A stretch of DNA of 64,000 bases from an uncultured Blastocatellia bacterium (GTDB lineage: Bacteria > Acidobacteriota > Blastocatellia > Pyrinomonadales > Pyrinomonadaceae). Shown here piece by piece: positions 18,483-27,400 of the stretch (positions are counted from its first letter, which is position 1; the number at the start of each line of letters is the position of its first letter). Position numbers and translations under genes: made by a program. The notes under the pieces were generated by a model. It ran no database searches and was not told where the DNA came from. It was given only the letters and a program-made list of their open reading frames with translations. The stretch lies in the NCBI GenBank assembly GCA_946480785.1, contig CAMLLD010000002.1:1-64000 (forward strand). The letters run 5' to 3'.

Positions 18483-21400
18483 TTACTGGACGTGCGTGAC
18501 GACGCGTCGCTTGGTCTTCTTCAATTGTTGAAGTGCGTCATGCTTGAACTCTACTTCGGCTGCCAGCCGCTCCTGCTGGTCCAACTCGTTGAGCTGCTCG
18601 TAAATGACTGTGAGGTCGGCCTCCGGGTGAGCGATGAGATACGCTAACAAACGGTGCCACAGATTCAACATTCGTCTGATCGTGGCGGCATCGAACAAGT
18701 CCGTGTTGTAGGTCAGCGTCGTGAACAAACCTTCTTGTGCCTGCACGATCGTCAGCTCGAGATCGTAATGCGTCGCCTGGAGCTTGCGCGGGAAGTCTGC
18801 AAACGCGAGATCTCCATTCGTCTTCGCTGTGACGGGTATGTTCTCCAAACCAACGACCACCTGAAATAGCGGGCTGTGCGCGAGGCTGCGTTCCGGCATC
18901 AGTGTTTCCACCAGCGTCTCGAACGGAACGTTCTGATGAGCGTACGCACCGAGCAAAGTTTCCCGAACCCGGCGCAAAACCTCGCGGAAGTCCGGATTGC
19001 CGCTTAGCCTTGTGCGCAACACCAGCGTGTTGACGAAGAAACCGACCAGGGCTTCGGTCTCAATTTGATCTCGTCCAGCGATAGGAGCGCCAACGAGGAT
19101 ATCGTCCTGTCCTGAGTACCACGACAGCAATAACTGAAAACTGGCGAGCGTGATCATGTATTGCGTCATGTTCTCGCGCCGGCACAACTCATTGAGGTCG
19201 TCTGTTATTTGCGCCGGCAACATCAACGACTGCTGTCCGCCGTTGTAACTCTGAATAGCCGGACGCGCTCTGTCCACCGGCAAGTTCAACAGCACGGGCG
19301 CATCCGCCAACTGCTGCTGCCAGTAATTCAGTTGCTCCGCCAACAGTTCACCGGCGAGATACGTTTGCTGCCACACGGCAAAGTCGTGGTACTGAATCTT
19401 CAATTCGGGCAGTGGCGATACCTCGCCGCGATTGAACGCGGTGTAGAGCCTCGTCACTTCATTCAACAGTAAACTCATGGACCACGCATCGGAAACAATG
19501 TGATGCATCGTGAACAATCCGATATGGTCTTCGTCACTCAACCTGATGAGGCACACTCGCAGCAACGGACCACGTGCCAGATCAAACGGACGGCGTGCTT
19601 CTTCAACTGACAACCTGTCCACCGTGCTCGCTCGGTTCGTCTCGCTCAATCCGGAGAGATCAACGATCGGCAGGAACACCGGATCTGTGGCAGCGATCAA
19701 CTGTCTTGGCTGTCCGTCACGCGTGACGAAGCGAGCGCTCAATGCTTTATGCCGCCTGAATACCTCGGCCAGCGCCTGTTCGAGGGCGATGAAATTCAGT
19801 GGGCCGCTGAACCGCAGGCCACCGGGAAGGTTGTAGATATTACGGTTTGCTTCCAGTTGATCGAGCAGCCATAACCGCCGTTGAGCGAATGACAACGGCA
19901 GGTCAACGTTACTCGACGCCGGAGCCAGCTTCGGAATAGACATCGGCTCGATCTGGCGCAACGCAGCATCAACGACCTCAGCGAGTTCAGCCAGCGTCGG
20001 TTTCTCGAAAAAGTGACGCACGGCAATCTCTTTACTAAACGTCTCTCGTATGCGCGTGATGAGCTGAATCGCCAACAACGAATGGCCACCCAGCTCAAAG
20101 AAGTTATCGTTGGCTCCTACTTCATTCACTTTGAGCACGCTGGACCACAAGGTCGCCAGCAGTTTTTCCGTGAGGGTGCGCGGCGCCACATAAGCGCGAT
20201 TGCTTTCAACGTGCACCTCCCTCGCGGCCAACTCGCGCCGGTCTACTTTCCCGCTGGCCGTCAACGGCAATGCTTCAAGGGCCACCACAACCGCGGGCAA
20301 CATGAAGTCCGGAAGCAGTTGCTTCAACTGTCCCGACAACTGGTCCACCTTGACATCAACACCAGCCTCCGCAACCACATAACCGACAATTCTCTTTCCG
20401 CTTGCTTTGTCATCCTGAACCACTGCCGCCGCGTTGCTAATTCCGGGAAGTTGCCTCAGCGCCGCTTCGATCTCTCCGAGCTCAATGCGGTGGCCGCGCA
20501 CTTTGATCTGCCCATCGGCACGGCCCAGAAATTCGATCTGACCGTCTGCTAGATACCGCACCAGATCGCCAGTGCGATACAGACGTGCTCCCTCTTCCCC
20601 GCTGAATTCATCCGGCACAAATTGCGCGGCCGTCAACTCCGCCCGTCCCTGGTAGCCGCGCCCGACTCCGAGTCCACCGATGTAGAGTTCTCCCGGTACT
20701 CCCTCCGGCAGTTGCTCCATATGCCTGTCGAGCACATACACCTGCGTGTTCCCTATCGGTCTCCCCATCAACACCCGCTTCGCGCCCGGCTCGCAGGTCC
20801 ACTCCGTCGCTGCTATCGAGGCCTCCGTTGGCCCATACGAGTGATGCAACTCCGCGCCGCTCAACTCCTGAAACTCCCGCAGTACCACGAGCGGCAACTT
20901 CTCTCCCCCACTGATCACATAACGCAGACTCCGGCATTCACTCAGCCGCTGCTCCTGCACTAGCACTCCCAGTTGTGAGGGCACGAAGTAAGCACAGCTC
21001 ACTGACTGCGTTGCCATGTAACTCAGCAAAGCGCTGCTCTCCAGCATTCCTGCCGGGGCTATTACCACTCGTCCACCAACCATCAGCGGCCAGAACACTT
21101 CCCAGACTGACGGGTCGAAGTTCAGCGACGTGTGCATCAGAAACGCATCGTGCTCAGTCAGCGCATAGCGCTGTTGCATCCACTGTAAACAGTTGAGCAT
21201 GCCGCCGTGCGTGACCATTGCTCCTTTCGGTGTGCCCGTCGATCCCGAGGTGTAAATGATGTAGGCCAGATTCGACGTACCGGCCAAATGCGGCGGGTTG
21301 GTCTCGCTCTCGTTGGCAATCTCCGGCCAATCCAGATCCACGCGAATGCTCTGCAGTTTGCCGGCGACACGGTTTGTGAGTTTCGCTTGCGTGACCAAAA

Positions 21401-24400
21401 GTTCCAGCCCGGCATCACGCGCCATGAACCGCAGCCGCTCATCCGGGTACTCCGGATCCAGTGGCACGTACGCTCCCCCGGCTTTGCAGATCGCCAACAG
21501 CACGATCAGCGTTTCCAGCGAGTGCTCCAGCAGCACTCCCACCGGCACATCCGGCCCAACTCCCCTGGCCTGCAGGTAATGGGCCAGTTGATTCGCGCTC
21601 CTGTTCAGTGCTTCGTAGCTTAGTTGCTCACCGTCTAGAATCGCGGCTGTGGCATTGGGCGTACGCGCTGCCTGCGCTTCGAAGAGTTGGTGCACGCAAT
21701 GATCTAGATCGTAGGCTGCGCGCGTGTCGTTCCATTGGTCCATCAACTGCCGCCGCTCAGCGCTGTTCAATAATTCGAGTTCTGAAATGTGCTGCTCCGG
21801 ATTGCTTACGGCCGATGCAAGTAACCGCTCGAACTGGACCAGCATTCGCCGGATAGTGCCCGCCTCGAAGAGCGCAGTGTTGTACTGCATAGTGCAGCGT
21901 AGACGGCCATCAACTTCCCCAACCTTCAGCGTTAGATCGAATTGCGACGTGTGGTTCTCGACCTCGATCGTACCCAGCTCCAGTCCGGTTAATGTCAAAC
22001 GATCCGGCGCTGCTTCCTCCCAACTGAACATCACCTGGAACAGCGGGTGATAACTGAGATCGCGCGCCAACTGGAGCTCATCTACCAGCACCTCGAACGG
22101 TAAGTCGCGATGCGCGTAGGCCTCGAGCGCGTGCTTTCGCAAGCGGCTCAGATACGCCGCAAACGTCGGGTCATCGTCGAAATCAGAACGGATCGCAAGT
22201 GTGTTGACGAAGAAGCCGATGAGTGACTCCGTCTCGATTCGCGGACGGTTCGTCACCACCGTTCCGGTAACGACCGTGGGCTGTTGTGAGTAACGATGCA
22301 GGAGCGCGTGGAACGCCGCCATTATCGTCATGTACAACGTCGCATTGGCCTGTTGGGCCAACGATTTCAGATCTGCCGTCAACTGGGCGTCAAGAATATG
22401 TGTGGCTAATGCGCCTTCGGTCAGTTGAACTTTTGGTCGCGGGTAATCAGAGGGTAAGCCCGATAGCGCCGGAACATCCCGCAGCTTGCTGGTCCAGTAA
22501 TTGAGCTGACGCGCCAGCGTGTCGCCTGACAACCACTGCCGTTGCCATACCGCGTAATCGCCGAACTGGATCGCGAGCTCAGGCAAGGGTGATGCATTGC
22601 CGCTCGTGAACGCGTCGTATAGAGTCGCCACTTCCCCGCCAAGAATAGACATCGACCACTCGTCAGTGATGATGTGGTGCATACTGAACAACAGCACATG
22701 ATCGTCTGCTCGCAGCCGCAGTAGTGTTACCCGCAGCAATGGACCAGATTGCAAGTCGAAGGGACGCTGTGCTTCGACTGAACCAACCCTCACAGCCTGG
22801 GCCTCACGATCCTCGTCCGGCAACGAGCTCAGATCGATCAAAGGCAAAGGCAGACGCTGGAAAGGAGTGATGACCTGGATCGGAGCACCAGCGACCGCCG
22901 GGAAGGTTGTGCGTACAGCTTCATGACGACGCACGATCTCGTTGATGGTTTGTTCTAAAGCGACGAGATTGAGATCACCGCGCAGCCGTAGCGCATCCGC
23001 CACGTTGTAGGCGATGTTTTCCGGCACGAGTTGGTCCAGGACCCAGAGTCGCTGCTGCGCAAAAGAGACCGGTACGGCGTCTGCACGATTCGCCGGCTGC
23101 AGTGGCGGCATTAGCAGTTCGTGGCTGGCGCGAATCAGATCGTCGACGCATTGCGCCAGCTCAGCGATATTGCGACGCTCGAAAAGCTCGCGTAGCGGTA
23201 ATTCCACGCCAAATGTCTCTCGAATCCGCGAGACGAGTTGAATGGCTAATAACGAATGGCCGCCCAGGGCGAAGAAGTTGTCGTTTATTCCGACTCGACT
23301 CACGCGCAGGACATTCGCCCATAGTTCCGCGAGCAATTCCTCCGTCGGCGTGCGGGGCGCTTCATACTCTGTCTCTTCCGCAAAGATGCTCTCCGGCTCC
23401 GGCAAGGCGCGCCGGTCGATCTTTCCGTGCGGCGTCAGCGGTATCTCGTCCAGCTGAACCAGGAACGACGGCACCATGTAATCAGGCAAACGCTCTTTCA
23501 GATACTCACGTAACTCCACCGTCTGAGCATCCCCAACCACGTATGCGACCAGGCGCTTATCTCCATCCATCTCATTGAGCACTACCGCTGCTTCTCTCAC
23601 TTGCGCGTGTCCTCGCAGCACTGCTTCGATCTCTCCCGGCTCGATGCGGAAGCCGCGGATCTTCGCCTGGTTGTCAACGCGACCAAGAAATTCAATATCG
23701 CCGTTTGCTAGAAAGCGCGCCCAATCGCCCGTCCGGTAAAGTCGCGCTCCCGGTTGTGAGCTGAATGGATGCGGCACAAAACGCTCCGCGGTAAGTTCAG
23801 GATGATTGAGATAACCGCGCGCCAAGCCATCACCGCCGGTGAGAAGCTCGCCCCGCGCACCTGTTGCGACGAGCCGCAGGTTCTCATCGAGAATATAGAC
23901 CTGCGTGTTGGCGATCGGACGACCGATGGGAACACTGCGACTAAACTCAGTAGCCGCGTTCATTAAGTAGCAACACGTGAAGGTCGTGTTCTCAGTGGGA
24001 CCATAACCGTTGATGAGTTTGCACAGGTGCGCTTCCCGCAGGAATCGCTCGACGTGTGACACGGAAAGCGCGTCGCCACCGGCGAGCAACTGCCGCAGCC
24101 CGCGCAGCTCATCAAGCTGTTCGTCGACCATCAGGTTGAACAGCCCCGCCGTCAACCAGAGCACAGTCACGTGATGAGTCTTGAGTACCTGGCCCAGCTC
24201 AGCTAACGTCGTTTGACCCGGCGGCACAATGACGAGGCGCCCGCCGTTCAGCAGCGCTCCCCAAATCTCGAATGTCGAAGCATCGAACGTCAGCGGCGCA
24301 AACTGTAGGAAGACTTCATCCGCTCCGAAGTGCGCGTAATCGTTTTCTTTGACGAGACGAACCACACCGCGATGCACAACCTGAACGCCCTTTGGCTGCC

Positions 24401-27400
24401 CGGTTGAGCCGGAGGTGTAAGTGATGTAGGCGAGATTGTCGGCAGTTATCGAGCTCTCAACGTTCTCTTTGCTGAGGGTGCTGATCTCGGCCCAGGCTTC
24501 ATCGAGACAGATCACGTTCGCTTCATTATCTGGCAGACGATGGGACAACGCTGTGTGCGTGAGCACAGTACGAACCCCGGCATCTTGAAGCATGAAGGCC
24601 AGACGCTCTTGTGGATAATCAGGATCGAGCGGCAGGTAGGCGCCGCCGGCTTTGAGCACGCCGAGCACGCTCACAATCATGTCCGGCGAGCGCTCCAGCA
24701 TCACGCCAACAATACTTTCCGTGCCGACACCGCCGGCTCGCAGGTGATGGGCCAGTTGGTTAGCGCGCTCATTCAATTGCGCATAGCTCAACCGGTCCCC
24801 TTCAAACTCAATGGCCACTGCTTCGGGAGTGGCGGCAACCTGTTCTGCAAAAAGTTGATGAATGAAGCGCGTGTGCGGAAAAGCAGGTGTGCGGTGATTC
24901 CAATCTTCGAGCTGCCGGCGCAGCTCTGATTCCGACAGCAGTTGGCACGAATCGTATCGTAGGTGAGGGTTAGTCGACATGGCCTGCAGCGCTCGTTCGT
25001 AGTAGCCGCTCATGGCCTGAATCTGTTCGCCGCTCAACTCCGCTGCGTCGTAACGCAGTTCCAGTCTGATCTGCGAACCGGCTTCCAGCGAGAAATCGAC
25101 TGCGAGGGTGTAGTTTGTATCGGCAACACCATTGAACCCCAGCACCTCAAGGCCGCTGACATTCTGTAGCTCTTCGTAAACATGAAAGTGCACGAAGTTA
25201 AAAATGATTTCGAACAGCGGCGCATCGTTCCCCAGGTCCTGCTGCATCTGCGCCATCGGATAACGCCGGAACGGTAACAACTCACGTTCAGCCGCGAATG
25301 TGTCCTGGACCAGTTGCAGCCATGTGCCACTCGCCAGCTTGCGCCGGAATGGCAACATATTAAGGAAAAGCCCCAGCACTCTTTCGCCGTCTGCCGTCTC
25401 GGGCCGGCCGTGTGACGCAATTCCCGTCAACACGTCACTGCTACCGGTGAGCAGGCTCAAGACCCTGAGATGTGCGGCCAGCAGCACGGTCTTCAGCGGC
25501 ACACCTGCCGTGCGCGCGAGTTCTTGTAATTGGAATGACAGCTCCGGTGAGATAGCAACGTCGTGACCGGCCATTCCTGCGTTCCGTGAAAGACCAGCAC
25601 TGTCTCCCACACGCGGCACGCGGGATGGCTCTGACTCACTGAGCACCGTGGTCCAATACTGCCGCGCTTCCGCCGACTCGAGCGCGTCCTGCTCGGCGGC
25701 GACAAAGTCTCGAAACGACGCACTCAGCGGAGCGCGATCATCTGTTTGGACCACGGAATAGTCGTTGAACAATTCCGTGAGCATCGTGGCGACGCTCCAG
25801 CCGTCCAGAATCGCATGATGAAAACTAAACGAGAACTGAAACGAGTCTGCACTACGACGGTCCACTTGAAACCGCAGCAGCGGCGGGTTACGCCAATCGA
25901 AGCGGTGCTGCTTTTCCGTGGCCAGCCACTCCGCGAGGTATTCTTCCTGTTCCGCCGGCGAGAGCCCGCGCAAGTCTCCGATGCGCAGTGGTACTGCTAC
26001 CTGCTCGTGCACGAGTTGCAGCGGCTCACTGAAGTCGCTGAGATTGAACGAGGTCCGCAACACCGGATGCAGATCGATCATTCGTTGCAACGCTGCTCGC
26101 AAAGCGTCGCTGTTCAATGCCGTCCGTAGATGAAAGCTGAAAATGTCGTGATAGAGTCCGGCCTCAGGATCTAATTCGCTATGAAAGAGCATGCCCGCCT
26201 GCATCGCCGTCAGCGGGTACGCATCCACTACTCCAGCCGGCAACGCCGCGCGATCCGCATCGCTGATCATACTGAACGGGGCTGTCTCTACAACAGGCGC
26301 GCAACTTTCGTGGGCACAATCCAACGCCTGGGCCAACTCGCGCACAGTCTGGTGTTCGAAGAGTTGCCGGACGCTCAACTCCAAACCCGCTGCGCGCGAC
26401 CTCGCGATCACCTGGATCGTCAGGATCGAATCGCCGCCTAGATCGAAAAAGTTATCTTCAATACCGACTTGCTCTGCATGCAATACCGCCTGCCAGATAT
26501 CGCAAAGCAGCTCTTCAGTGGTGGTGCGCGGCGGCACGTATGGCCGCTCACTGCCAACGTGAACTTCCCAAGCCGCCAGCTCGCGCCGATCGACTTTACC
26601 GCTGGGCGTCATTGGCAACGACTCGAGCGTGACCATTGCGGCGGGGACCATGAACTCCGGCAGCCGCTCGCGCAGGTAAGACCGCAACTCCACCGTGCTC
26701 TCAGGTTGAGTTGAGCGACTCCCTGGAGTGCGCCGACTTGTCGGCGCTTTAGCCAAAGGCGGTGCTAAGGCACCGCACTCCAAGGAGGCGCTCAACGCAA
26801 ACTGATCCAGTGCGGTGCTCTCACCATATCCATTGGCGGCGGCGGCATTGGCCACGAGGTAAGCCACCAGATATTTCTGGCCGTCAGCTTCCTGTCGCAT
26901 CACCACCGCGCAGTCATTCACCGACGCGTGTTGCCTCAGCACCACCTCGACTTCGCCCGGCTCGATCCGGTAACCGCGAAGCTTCACCTGCGTGTCCACT
27001 CGCCCAACGAACTCGAGCGCGCCCTCGGCACTCCATCTCACGTAATCGCCGGTCCGGTACAGCCGCTCGCCACCTCTCGTGCTGAATGGATGCGGCACAA
27101 ACCGCGCGGCCGTCAATGCAGGTTGGTTGGCGTAACCTCGAGCCAGTCCGGCTCCGCCGATGTATAGTTCGCCCTGCACCCCGACCGGCACGGGCCGCAG
27201 TTGTTCGTCCAAAAGATAAACCTGGACGTTCGTGAGGGGCCGACCGATGGGAACGAGATGCGCTTGCTCGTCGACACTCGCGACCTCGTACCAGGTCGCG
27301 AAGGTCGTCGTCTCTGTTGGACCATAGACGTGCAGGAGCCGCTGCGGTGGTCCTGTTTCGAGAACCTTCCTGACCCACATCGGCTCGACTGCCTCGCCGC

